From the NCBI RefSeq assembly GCF_029888045.1, contig NZ_JARXRN010000028.1:515678-579677 (forward strand): a DNA stretch of 64,000 nt. The letters are read 5' to 3'. This DNA comes from Luteimonas rhizosphaericola. Its GTDB lineage: Bacteria > Pseudomonadota > Gammaproteobacteria > Xanthomonadales > Xanthomonadaceae. The position numbers and the translations under genes are program-made. A model generated the notes under the pieces. The model did not search any database, was not told the origin of the DNA, and was given only the letters and a program-made list of their open reading frames with translations. Shown piece by piece: positions 38,801 to 48,023 of the stretch; position 1 is the first letter of the stretch; every line of letters begins with the position of its first letter.

Positions 38801-38968
38801 CCGCCGCGCCCGTGTAGGGCTTTTCCCACGCTCCGGCACGTACTTGCCCGGGCCGGCAGTGGTGGATGCGGCGATGTCGCGGGCGCCGCCGCCTCGCCAG
38901 ACTGTTTCCACCGGCAGGCCACCGCCCGCCGGCGGCAAGGAAACCCACTACAGCTCAGGAGAACGGAC

Positions 38969-39298
38969 ATGAACATGCTCAAGCACGGCATCGCAGCGCT
39001 GCTGCTCTCGCTGGCGATGGCCGGCAGCGCGCTCGCCGCGGAGAAGGTCAACATCAACACTGCCGATGCCGCCACGCTCGACCGCGTGCTGGTCAACGTC
39101 GGCCCCTCGAAGGCCGAGGCCATCGTCGAGTACCGCAAGGCCAACGGCCCCTTCCGCAGCCCCGAGCAGCTGGCCCAGGTCAAGGGCATCGGGCTGCGCA
39201 CGGTGGAGCAGAACCGCGAGCGCATCGTCGTCGCCGCTCCTGCCGGCAAGCCTGCGGCCGCGGCAGGCGCCGCCCGCGCCACCGCGCAGACGCGCTGA
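38969..39298 (+). CDS. ComEA-like helix-hairpin-helix protein, exported
   Basis: This 109-residue protein has a signal peptide ending near SALAAEK and a pair of helix-hairpin-helix motifs: VNINTADAATLDRVLVNVG and the second hairpin around VKGIGLRTVE. This is the soluble DNA-binding domain of ComEA, which in gammaproteobacteria is a small periplasmic protein that ratchets transforming DNA into the periplasm. A short Ala-rich tail follows. AGGAGA lies about seven bases before the ATG. Standalone ComEA-like proteins are common, so a role in DNA uptake is likely but unproven. Confidence 0.9.
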   Translation: MNMLKHGIAALLLSLAMAGSALAAEKVNINTADAATLDRVLVNVGPSKAEAIVEYRKANGPFRSPEQLAQVKGIGLRTVEQNRERIVVAAPAGKPAAAAGAARATAQTR

Positions 39299-39467
39299 CC
39301 GCAGTCGGCGGGCGCGCACGGACGCGCGTCCGCGATGAAGGAGCAGGGATGGCTCCGGGGACCGGCAGGATGCCGTCACAGGGACGTGCTGCCGCCCGTT
39401 CCGTGCCAGGGACCGGCACGGGCGGGCGGCCTCTGCGTCGACGGGGGATCGGCGCCGCCGGCGCCGC

Positions 39468-39473
39468 TACACT
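39468..39473 (+). promoter_or_regulatory. Probable -10 element (TACACT) immediately before the HutD-like gene
   Basis: TACACT then GCCGCG lies six bases before the ATG. If used, transcription would begin at or next to the start codon. No ribosome site is visible between it and the ATG. Confidence 0.4.
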
Positions 39474-39479
39474 GCCGCG

Positions 39480-40145
39480 ATGGAGCATCCCGCAGGCGTG
39501 ATACCCGCACAGGAGTACCGGCGCGAGCGCTGGCGCAACGGCGGCGGATGGACGCGCGAGATCCACGCCGAAGGCGGACCCGCCTGGACCTGGCGGCTGT
39601 CGATCGCCGAACTCGAGGGCCGGGCGGCCTTTTCGCGCTTCCCCGGCGTGGACCGTGAACTGGTGCTGCTCGCGGGTGACGGGCTGCAGCTGGAATTCGA
39701 CGACGGTCTGGTCCACGCGCTGGCGCCGCCCTACCAGCGGCTGCGCTTCGCCGGCGAACGCGGGCTGCAGGGCGCGCCGCTGGGCGGCCGCGCGCAGTGT
39801 TTCAACCTGATGTGGCGGCGCGGGGCCGTCGAGGCCACGGTGTGGCACCGGCCACTGGCGGGCGCGATGGTGGTGTTCGTCGATCCCGGATCGACCTGGG
39901 GCCTGCACCTGCTCGCCGGACGCGTGCGGTTCGAGGGCGGCACCCTGCCCGACATGGCCATGGGCGACACCGCCCTGCTGCGCGCGCCCCAGGGGCGGAC
40001 CCGGTACGCGCTCGACGGCGGCGGCGAGGCCCTGCTGCTGCGGATGGACCGCCGCGCAGGGCCGGCGGCGGATCAGTCGCGGTCGTCGCGCGCCCAGACG
40101 CCGCCGTCGGCGATCCGCACGGGGAAGCGCGCCACCGGCTCGTAG
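39480..40145 (+). CDS. HutD/Ves family protein (cupin-like)
   Basis: The 221-residue protein matches the HutD/Ves family: the start IPAQEYRRERWRNGGGWTREI carries the conserved W+NGGG motif, followed by WRLSIAELEGRAAFSRFPGVDR, LVLLAGDGLQL and CFNLMWRRG. Family members are small bicupins of uncertain role, sometimes linked with histidine utilisation or cold response. No hut genes are in this window. The last 30 or so residues are low-complexity and lie in a 73-base overlap with the convergent Rieske gene, so the natural end of the domain is before the overlap. Confidence 0.85.
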   Translation: MEHPAGVIPAQEYRRERWRNGGGWTREIHAEGGPAWTWRLSIAELEGRAAFSRFPGVDRELVLLAGDGLQLEFDDGLVHALAPPYQRLRFAGERGLQGAPLGGRAQCFNLMWRRGAVEATVWHRPLAGAMVVFVDPGSTWGLHLLAGRVRFEGGTLPDMAMGDTALLRAPQGRTRYALDGGGEALLLRMDRRAGPAADQSRSSRAQTPPSAIRTGKRATGS

Positions 40146-40405
40146 GCCGGCGCGCACAGGGCACGGCCGTCGCGGATGTCGAACCGCGCGCCGTGCAGTA
40201 CGCACTCCACGCTGCCCTCGGCGGCGTCCACCTGGCCGGCGGACAGCTCGAAGTCCTCGTGCGTGCACTTGTCCTCGAGCGCGTACAGGGTGCCGTCGAG
40301 GTTGAACACCACGATCGGCGCGCCGGTCACGTCGTCGAAGGCCGTCTTCTTCTCCCCCGGCAGCAGCTCGCCGGTGGCGCAGACGAAGGTCCAGGTGTCG
40401 CTCAT
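40073..40405 (-). CDS. Rieske [2Fe-2S] ferredoxin (non-heme oxygenase ferredoxin type)
   Basis: This 110-residue soluble protein has the Rieske cluster motifs CTH (CTHEDFELSAG) and CxxH (ECVLHGARFD), the spacing of dioxygenase ferredoxins, and the typical LYALEDKC strand before the first motif. It can carry electrons but no oxygenase or reductase gene is nearby. Its ATG overlaps the stop of the GNAT gene, which in turn follows sufS by 20 bases, so it is part of the SUF operon. A similar gene follows sufS in Xanthomonas. A role as early client or electron donor of the SUF system is inference. Confidence 0.9.
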   Translation of the reverse strand: MSDTWTFVCATGELLPGEKKTAFDDVTGAPIVVFNLDGTLYALEDKCTHEDFELSAGQVDAAEGSVECVLHGARFDIRDGRALCAPAYEPVARFPVRIADGGVWARDDRD

Positions 40406-40932
40406 GCGGTGCCACCGTCCAGTGCCTTGTCCAGCACTTCGAACCGCAGGTCGTCGCGCAGCGGGATGCCGAAGCGCGTATCCCCATACGGGAAGGGCTT
40501 GAACACGCCGGTACGCCGGTAGCCGCGGCGTTCGTACCAGGCGATCAGCGTGTCGCGGATGTCGATCACGGTCATGCGCATGCGCGGCAGGCCCCAGTCC
40601 TCGCGCGCCACGCGCTCGGCCTCGGCCAGCAGCCGCGACCCGAGACCGGCGCCCTGCAGCCCGGGCTGCACCGAGAACATGCCGAAGTAGCCGGCGCCGT
40701 CCTCCTCGGCCACGTGCGCGCAGGCGATCAGGCGCCCGTCCCGTTCGACCACCAGCACGCGGCTGCGCGCGCGCGCGAGGTCGGCGCGCAGCAGCTCCGG
40801 GTCGATGCGCTCGCCGTCGAGGAAATCGGCCTCGGTGGTCCAGCCGCCACGGCTGGCCGGCCCGCGATAGGCGGAGGTGACCAGGGCGACCAGTGCGGGG
40901 ATGTCGTCGTCGGTGGCGTCGCGGATCTGCAT
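40402..40932 (-). CDS. GNAT family N-acetyltransferase
   Basis: This 176-residue enzyme begins MQIRDATDDDIPALVALV and has the acetyl-CoA motif FSVQPGLQGAGLGSRLLAEAE (Q/R-x-x-G-x-G/A pattern), followed by VIDIRDTLIAWYERRGYRRTG, as in RimI-like GNATs. The acceptor cannot be told. It lies 20 bases after sufS and overlaps the Rieske gene by four bases, so it is translated with the SUF genes. Confidence 0.88.
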   Translation of the reverse strand: MQIRDATDDDIPALVALVTSAYRGPASRGGWTTEADFLDGERIDPELLRADLARARSRVLVVERDGRLIACAHVAEEDGAGYFGMFSVQPGLQGAGLGSRLLAEAERVAREDWGLPRMRMTVIDIRDTLIAWYERRGYRRTGVFKPFPYGDTRFGIPLRDDLRFEVLDKALDGGTA

Positions 40933-40952
40933 GGCGGAGCGCTATGGCCGGA

Positions 40953-42221
40953 TCAGGCGAGCAGCCGGCGCACCTTGCGCAGGGCGGCGGCGAAGGCGTC
41001 GATCTCGTCGTGGGTGTTGTAGAACGCGGCCGAGGCGCGGCAGGTGGCCGCCACCCCGTAGAACTGCAGCAGCGGATGCGCGCAATGCTGGCCCGAGCGT
41101 ACCGCCACGCCTTCGAGGTCGAGCAGGGTGGCGAGGTCGTGCGCATGCGCGCCTTCGACCAGGAACGAGACCACCGCCGCCTTCTCCGGCGCGCTGCCGA
41201 GGATGCGCACGCCGTCGATCGCCTCCAGCGCCTGCGTCATGTGCGCTAGCAGCCCGGCCTCGCGCGCCTCCACGTGCGCCATGCCCAGGCCCTGCAGGTA
41301 GTCGACCGCGGCGCCCAGGCCGACGAAGCCGGCGATGTTCGGCGTGCCGGCCTCGAACTTCTGCGGGCCGTCGTTGAACACGGTGCCCTCGAAGCTGACC
41401 TCGCGGATCATCTCGCCGCCGCCGAGGAACGGCGGCATCTCCGCCAGGTGCTCGCGCCGCGCCCACAGCGCGCCGGTGCCGGTCGGCCCGCACATCTTGT
41501 GGCCGGTGAAGGCGTAGAAGTCGCAGCCGATCGCGGCGATGTCCACCGGCCGGTGCGGCACCGCCTGCGAACCGTCGACCACGGTGACGATGCCGCGCGA
41601 CCGCGCCTCGCGGCAGATCGCGCGCACCGGGTTGACCGTGCCCAGCACGTTCGACACGTGGGTGATCGCCAGCAGCTTCACGTCCGGCGTCATCGACCGG
41701 CGCAGCGCATCCGGGTCGAACGTGCCCTCGGGCGTGATCTCCGCCACCCGCACCCGGGCGCCGGTGCGTTGCGCCACCAGCTGCCACGGCACGATGTTGG
41801 CGTGATGCTCCATGCGCGAAACGAGGATCGTGTCGCCGGCCTGCAGCCGCGGCAGCGCCCACGAGTAGGCCACCAGGTTGAGCGCGAACGTGGTGCCGCT
41901 GCACAGCACCAGCTCGTCCGCGCGCACGTTGAGGAACCGGGCCAGGGTGGCGCGTGCGCCCTCGTAGGCTTCCGTGGCCTCGGTGCCCAGCGTGTGGACC
42001 GCCCGGCTGACGTTGGCGTAGTGCTGGCGGTAGAACGCGTCCATCGCATCGATCACCGCGGCTGGCTTCTGGCCGGAGTTGGCGCTGTCGAGGTAGACGA
42101 GCGGCTTGCCGTGCACCTGGCGCGAGAGGATCGGGAAGTCGGCCCGCACGCGGTCCCAGTCCGGCGCGGCGCCTGCGGGCGCCGCCGTGGCGGCCGCGTG
42201 GCCGGCGTCGATCGCGTTCAT
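40953..42221 (-). CDS. sufS: Cysteine desulfurase, SufS type
   Basis: This 422-residue PLP enzyme takes sulfur from cysteine for iron-sulfur cluster assembly. It shows YLDSANSGQKP, HYANVSRAVHTLG, SRMEHHANIVPWQ, DGSQAVPH, the PLP lysine in FTGHKMCGPTGTG, and the persulfide cysteine in VRSGQHCAHPLLQF. That is the class II (SufS/CsdA) arrangement, where the cysteine lies in a short ordered loop. An Ala/Gly-rich N-terminal extension precedes the family start at about residue 20. Its ATG overlaps the sufD stop. Confidence 0.96.
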   Translation of the reverse strand: MNAIDAGHAAATAAPAGAAPDWDRVRADFPILSRQVHGKPLVYLDSANSGQKPAAVIDAMDAFYRQHYANVSRAVHTLGTEATEAYEGARATLARFLNVRADELVLCSGTTFALNLVAYSWALPRLQAGDTILVSRMEHHANIVPWQLVAQRTGARVRVAEITPEGTFDPDALRRSMTPDVKLLAITHVSNVLGTVNPVRAICREARSRGIVTVVDGSQAVPHRPVDIAAIGCDFYAFTGHKMCGPTGTGALWARREHLAEMPPFLGGGEMIREVSFEGTVFNDGPQKFEAGTPNIAGFVGLGAAVDYLQGLGMAHVEAREAGLLAHMTQALEAIDGVRILGSAPEKAAVVSFLVEGAHAHDLATLLDLEGVAVRSGQHCAHPLLQFYGVAATCRASAAFYNTHDEIDAFAAALRKVRRLLA

Positions 42222-43479
42222 CCGCCCAGCGCCTCCAGCGCCGCGTCGACCTGCGCCGCCAGCGCCTCGCGCAGCGGCGCGTCGTCCACCACCGCCAGCG
42301 GCTCGCGGCAGAATGCGGCCGTCAGCAACCGCTTCGCCTGGTCGAGCGGCAGGCCGCGCGCGCGCAGATAGAACAGGGCATCGGGATCGGGCTGGCCGAC
42401 GGTGGCACCGTGCGCGGCCTGCACCTCGTCGGTATGGATCACCAGCACCGGCTGGGTGTCGATCTCGGCGGTCGCGGACAGCAGCAGGTTCTTGTTCGAC
42501 AGGCGCGCGTCGGTGCCGTCGGCGCCGGGATGGATGGTGATGCCGCCATGGAACACCGCGCGGCCGCGGCCGGCGCCGATCCCGCGCCAGACCAGTTCGC
42601 AGCGCGTGTCGCGGGCCAGGTGCTCGATGCCCAGCCGGGTGTCGAGGTGCGTGCGGCCCGCCGCCAGCAGCACGCCATGCGCCGCCAGCACGGCGCGATC
42701 GCCGGCCAGGCGCACGTCGAGTTCGTGGCGCGACAGTGCGCCGCCGAGTTCCAGGTCGACGCGGCGGTAGTTCGACTCTTGCTGCAGCGTCGCGGCGGTG
42801 CGGGTGAACAGGGTCGCGCCGTCGGCCGCGCGCTGCACCCGCGCATGCTCGAGCGTCGCGCCTGCGGCGACGTCGATGCGCAGCACGCTGGTGTCGAGGT
42901 GGCGGTGCGCGCCGCTGGCGAGATGGTGTTCGACCACGCGCAGGAACGCGCCTGCCTCCAGCGCGACATGGTGCCGCAGGTGCCATGCCAGGTCGGCGTC
43001 CGCCGCTGCGCCGACGAAGACGAGCTGCAGCGGCGTCTCGACGCGAACGCCTTCGGCGACGTGCACGCGCACGCCCTGACGCGCGAGCGCGGCATTGAGG
43101 CGTGCGAACACGTCGTCGCCCGGCGTGCCCGCGTCTCCGTCACTCTCGACTGCGGGGTCGGCCGCGGACATGTCTTCTGCGGCAGCACCGGCGTCGACGG
43201 ACAGTCCGGCAGGCAGTGCGTCGACGTGCGACAGTGCCGCGTCGAACTGGCCGTTGACGAACACCAGCCGCGGCCCGGGGATGTCCGCCAGCAGGGCGGC
43301 ATCGATGGTTGCAGCCGCCGGCACGGCGAAGCTGCGGCGCTCGAGCGCGCGCAGCGACGTGTATTTCCAGCGCTCGCTGCGCGGGCCGGGCAGGCCGTCG
43401 CGCAGCGCCACATCGAGCTGCGCGCGCTGCCGCGCATCGTCGCCATGGAACGCCGCGGCCAGGGAATCGAGCAGTGCGC

Positions 43480-43483
<4 letters not shown>
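42218..43483 (-). CDS. sufD: Fe-S cluster assembly scaffold component SufD
   Basis: The 421-residue protein has the right-handed beta-helix core of SufB/SufD proteins in its middle (about 150-370) and a C-terminal helical part with HGATVGQPDPDALFYLRARGL and LLTAAFCREPL. Near the start PGPRSERWKYTSLRAL is typical of SufD. It joins SufB and SufC in the SufBC2D scaffold. An acidic low-complexity insert lies at about 95-125. Overlaps of four bases join it to sufC before and sufS after. Confidence 0.94.
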
Positions 43484-44247
<764 letters not shown>

Positions 44248-44309
44248 GGTGGTTCCGTTTCGTTGATCTGCTCCCGCCGTGCCGGCCAGGGCCGGGGCGG
44301 GATGGAACG

Positions 44310-44360
44310 AGGCCGGGGTCCCCGTCCGCAATTCGGTCGCCTTCCCCGCGCGCGCGGGAA
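44310..44360 (+). repeat. REP-like palindromic element between sufB and sufC
   Basis: The core 44342-44360 reads TTCCCC, alternating GC, then GGGAA. Its 19 bases match the reverse complement of the core at 31779-31797 in the cysJ-cysI gap, and the preceding 30 bases are loosely alike in the same orientation. Sitting in an intra-operon gap, it could tune the sufB:sufC transcript ratio. Confidence 0.55.
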
Positions 44361-44371
44361 GGACGGGATTC

Positions 44372-45832
<1,461 letters not shown>

Positions 45833-45873
45833 GGGGGCTGCCTTCGATGTGGGGTGCGCGCGCGGCGGTGCCG

Positions 45874-46329
45874 TCATGCGCTGGCCAGGCGCGCGGCGAT
45901 GCGCCGGGCCGGCGGAGGGGAGGGCGGAACGTCGTCGAGCATCTGCGCCAGGGTCACGCTGCGCAGCGCATCGGCGACCACGTCGTTGATCCGGCGCCAG
46001 TTGGCGCGCACGCCGCAATGCCCGGAGATGCCGCATTCGCCGTGGTCGAGGCTGCACTCGGTCATCGCCAGCGGGCCTTCCATCGCCTCGACGATCTCGA
46101 CCAGGCTGATGGCGGACGCCGGTCGCGCCAGCCGATACCCGCCATGCACGCCGCGGAAGCCCTCGACCAGCCCGGCCTGCGCCAGCGGCTTGAGCAGCTT
46201 GCTCACGGTGGGGCCTTCCAGGCCGGCGCGCTCGGCCAGCTCGGCGGCGCTGAGCACGGCGTCCGGGCGCGAGGCCAGGACGGTCAGCACGACGGTGGCG
46301 TAATCGGTGAGTTTGGTGACCCGGAGCAC
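45874..46329 (-). CDS. sufR: Rrf2 family regulator of the SUF operon (SufR/IscR-like)
   Basis: This 151-residue winged-helix regulator starts [19 protein letters not shown], the pattern of the SUF-linked Rrf2 regulators, from a GTG. An in-frame TTG upstream at 46389 is less likely because it lies in the -35 element. The recognition helix region is [15 protein letters not shown], the wing [11 protein letters not shown]. Three cysteines at 92, 99 and 105 ([15 protein letters not shown]) match the IscR [2Fe-2S] ligands. It likely senses cluster supply and controls its own operon. A Pro/Arg/Ala tail follows the domain. Confidence 0.93.
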   Translation of the reverse strand: MLRVTKLTDYATVVLTVLASRPDAVLSAAELAERAGLEGPTVSKLLKPLAQAGLVEGFRGVHGGYRLARPASAISLVEIVEAMEGPLAMTECSLDHGECGISGHCGVRANWRRINDVVADALRSVTLAQMLDDVPPSPPPARRIAARLASA

Positions 46330-46360
46330 GGATGCGAACGGTTCTCGAAAACGGACCAAA

Positions 46361-46389
46361 ATTGTACGCTTTCGGGCCGCGAGGCTCAA
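46361..46389 (-). promoter_or_regulatory. Sigma-70-type promoter of the suf operon
   Basis: On the minus strand TTGAGC (46384-46389) and TACAAT (46361-46366) are separated by exactly 17 bases, the best full promoter in the window. Transcription would start near 46354, about 25 bases before the sufR GTG. The short repeat CGAAA...TTTCG flanks the -10 and could be part of an operator for the Rrf2 protein, but I cannot match it to a known site. Confidence 0.7.
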
Positions 46390-46519
46390 TCCGGCACCGG
46401 GCGCCGATTCGTCCGGATGACGACTGTCAGCCTCGCGCGCTGATGGGCACCACTGCCGGTCCCGTCATCGCCGCGCCAGGATGGGACCGTCCGATCCGGG
46501 ACGCGCCTGGAGCACGCAT

Positions 46520-46702
46520 ATGCAGGTCACGAACGAGCGCGCAATGCCCGCTGGAGCCGAGCGCAGCCGCTGGCTGGGGCCTGCGGTGGTGGTCGCCGCC
46601 GCCTTCCTGCTCTGGAAGTCCGCCCGCGGGGTCCGGGACCTGGCCTGGACCGCGTTCGGCCTGGGCATGGCCGCCTACTGGACCGGGCTCTGGCCGTTCT
46701 GA
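46520..46702 (+). CDS. Small membrane protein of unknown function
   Basis: This 60-residue frame has GGAG seven bases before the ATG and encodes a short polar start, then two hydrophobic stretches: RWLGPAVVVAAAFLLW and LAWTAFGLGMAAYWTGLW. It diverges from the suf operon and its end overlaps the convergent cytochrome gene by 28 bases. The amino acid make-up (membrane pattern, positive-inside start) supports a real gene, but I know no family for it. Confidence 0.5.
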   Translation: MQVTNERAMPAGAERSRWLGPAVVVAAAFLLWKSARGVRDLAWTAFGLGMAAYWTGLWPF

Positions 46703-47235
46703 GTCCCCGCGGCGGCGTCCGTCGCCGGCAGCACCAGCTCGAAGTACGGCGCCGGCGGCGGCTGGTCCGGCGGCAGGGCCGCGGGAGCCGGCGTGCCCGC
46801 CGGGCCGAGCGAACGCACGAAGCGGTGGATCGCGCGGCGGTCGTGCTCGCGCATCTGCCGCAGCATGAAGTCCGGCATGATCGGGCGGGTGTGGAGGTTC
46901 GCGGTATAGGCCAGCCACTGCGCCTCGTCGAGCGAGGCGACGCTCAGGCGCAGGTTGGTGGCGTAGGTCGTCCCCCAGGGACCGCGGTAGCCCAGCGGCG
47001 AACCGGTCAGCCAGTCGGCGACCGGCACCTCGCCGCCGCGCTGGGTGTAGCCGGCGGTGTGGCAGTCGTTGCAGCCGGCGATGCGCACGATGTATTCGCC
47101 GTGGGCGACGAGGTCTTCGGTGGCGGCCGCCGCGTCGCCGGCGGTCGCGCTCGCGACGGGGGCACCGTGGCACGCGGCCAGCAGGCAGGCGGCCATCAGG
47201 CCGGGAAGGGATCGCAGGGTCGGGGATGGCCGCAT
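46675..47235 (-). CDS. Cytochrome c family lipoprotein (single heme)
   Basis: The 186-residue product has a signal peptide ending in lipobox LAAC, then an Ala-rich linker and a class I-like cytochrome domain: GEYIVRIAGCNDCHTAGY with the heme motif CNDCH, and a later MPDFM stretch that can give the axial methionine. After about 140 it is Pro/Ala-rich. It is probably tethered to the periplasmic face of a membrane. No oxidase or dehydrogenase partner is adjacent. Similar cytochromes accompany membrane-bound dehydrogenases in other bacteria. Confidence 0.85.
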   Translation of the reverse strand: MRPSPTLRSLPGLMAACLLAACHGAPVASATAGDAAAATEDLVAHGEYIVRIAGCNDCHTAGYTQRGGEVPVADWLTGSPLGYRGPWGTTYATNLRLSVASLDEAQWLAYTANLHTRPIMPDFMLRQMREHDRRAIHRFVRSLGPAGTPAPAALPPDQPPPAPYFELVLPATDAAAGTQNGQSPVQ

Positions 47236-47416
47236 GGCGTGTCGTCGGCGGAGGGTCCAGCCTGATCCAACGCGGTTCGCGGGCCTGGCCGGACGCGGGC
47301 TGCGCTCCACCGCCATCGTTCCTCGCCGCGCCTGCACGCCGCGGCGGGCTGGACGTGCGGCGGCGCCGCGCGTAGCTCGTGCCACAATTGCGCTCCCGCC
47401 GATTCCCGCAGCCGCG

Positions 47417-47902
47417 ATGCCGAAGAAGACCAGGAAGATCAAGAAGATCGAAGCCCGCCTCTCGCCGATCCACGGCAACGGCGTATTCGCCACCGACCTG
47501 ATCCGCAAGGGCGAGCGCGTCGTGCGCTACAAGGGCACGCTGCGGACCCACGACGAGGTGGACGAGGAGTACGGCGACGACGACGAGGACGGCCACACCT
47601 TCCTGTTCACGCTCAACGACGACTATGTCATCGACGCCAATGTCGGCGGGAACGTCGCGCGCTGGATCAACCACAGCTGCGAGCCGAACTGCGAGTCGGA
47701 GGTGGAGGAGGACGCGAAGGACCGCCGCCACAAGGACAAGGTCTACATCCTGGCGCTGCGCGACATCAAGCCGGGTGAGGAACTGACCTACAACTACGGC
47801 ATCACCCTGGACGAACCGCATACCGCCAAGCTCAAGAAGCTCTGGGCCTGCCGCTGCGGTTCGAAGACCTGCACCGGGACGATGCTCCAGCCCAAGCGCT
47901 GA
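47417..47902 (+). CDS. SET-domain protein lysine methyltransferase
   Basis: This 161-residue protein is a bare SET domain. After a basic start (MPKKTRKIKKIEAR) comes SPIHGNGVFATDLIRKGERV, the SAM-binding NHSCEPNCE (85-93), the catalytic tyrosine motif LTYNYG (123-128) and a post-SET zinc motif with Cys145, Cys147 and Cys152 that would join Cys88. All key residues of active lysine methyltransferases are present. It stands alone, with CACAAT plus CG-rich sequence about 30 bases upstream as a possible -10. Bacterial SET proteins include enzymes acting on histone-like proteins; a lysine-tailed HU-like protein is encoded 6 kb downstream. Confidence 0.92.
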   Translation: MPKKTRKIKKIEARLSPIHGNGVFATDLIRKGERVVRYKGTLRTHDEVDEEYGDDDEDGHTFLFTLNDDYVIDANVGGNVARWINHSCEPNCESEVEEDAKDRRHKDKVYILALRDIKPGEELTYNYGITLDEPHTAKLKKLWACRCGSKTCTGTMLQPKR

Positions 47903-47937
47903 GCCCGCCCCGCCTGCGCAGGATGCGCGAGGCGGGC
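47903..47937 (+). terminator. Hairpin after the SET gene, probable terminator
   Basis: GCCCGCC pairs with GGCGGGC and inner bases (CCGCCTGCGCA with TGCGCGAGGCGG) continue the stem with one bulge, directly after the stop codon. There is no real T run, so intrinsic termination is uncertain. Confidence 0.4.
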
Positions 47938-48023
47938 GGATGGTTGCCATGACCGATGGGACGCGGCGCGCCCGCGGGTAAGGCCTAGCCTGCGCGCCGG
48001 TGGAGATCAGGCGAGGGGTCGGG

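Noticed and set aside
46341..46375. IscR-type operator at the suf promoter
   Set aside because: CGAAA and TTTCG flank the -10 box, but the sequence does not match an IscR or SufR site I know well enough to call.
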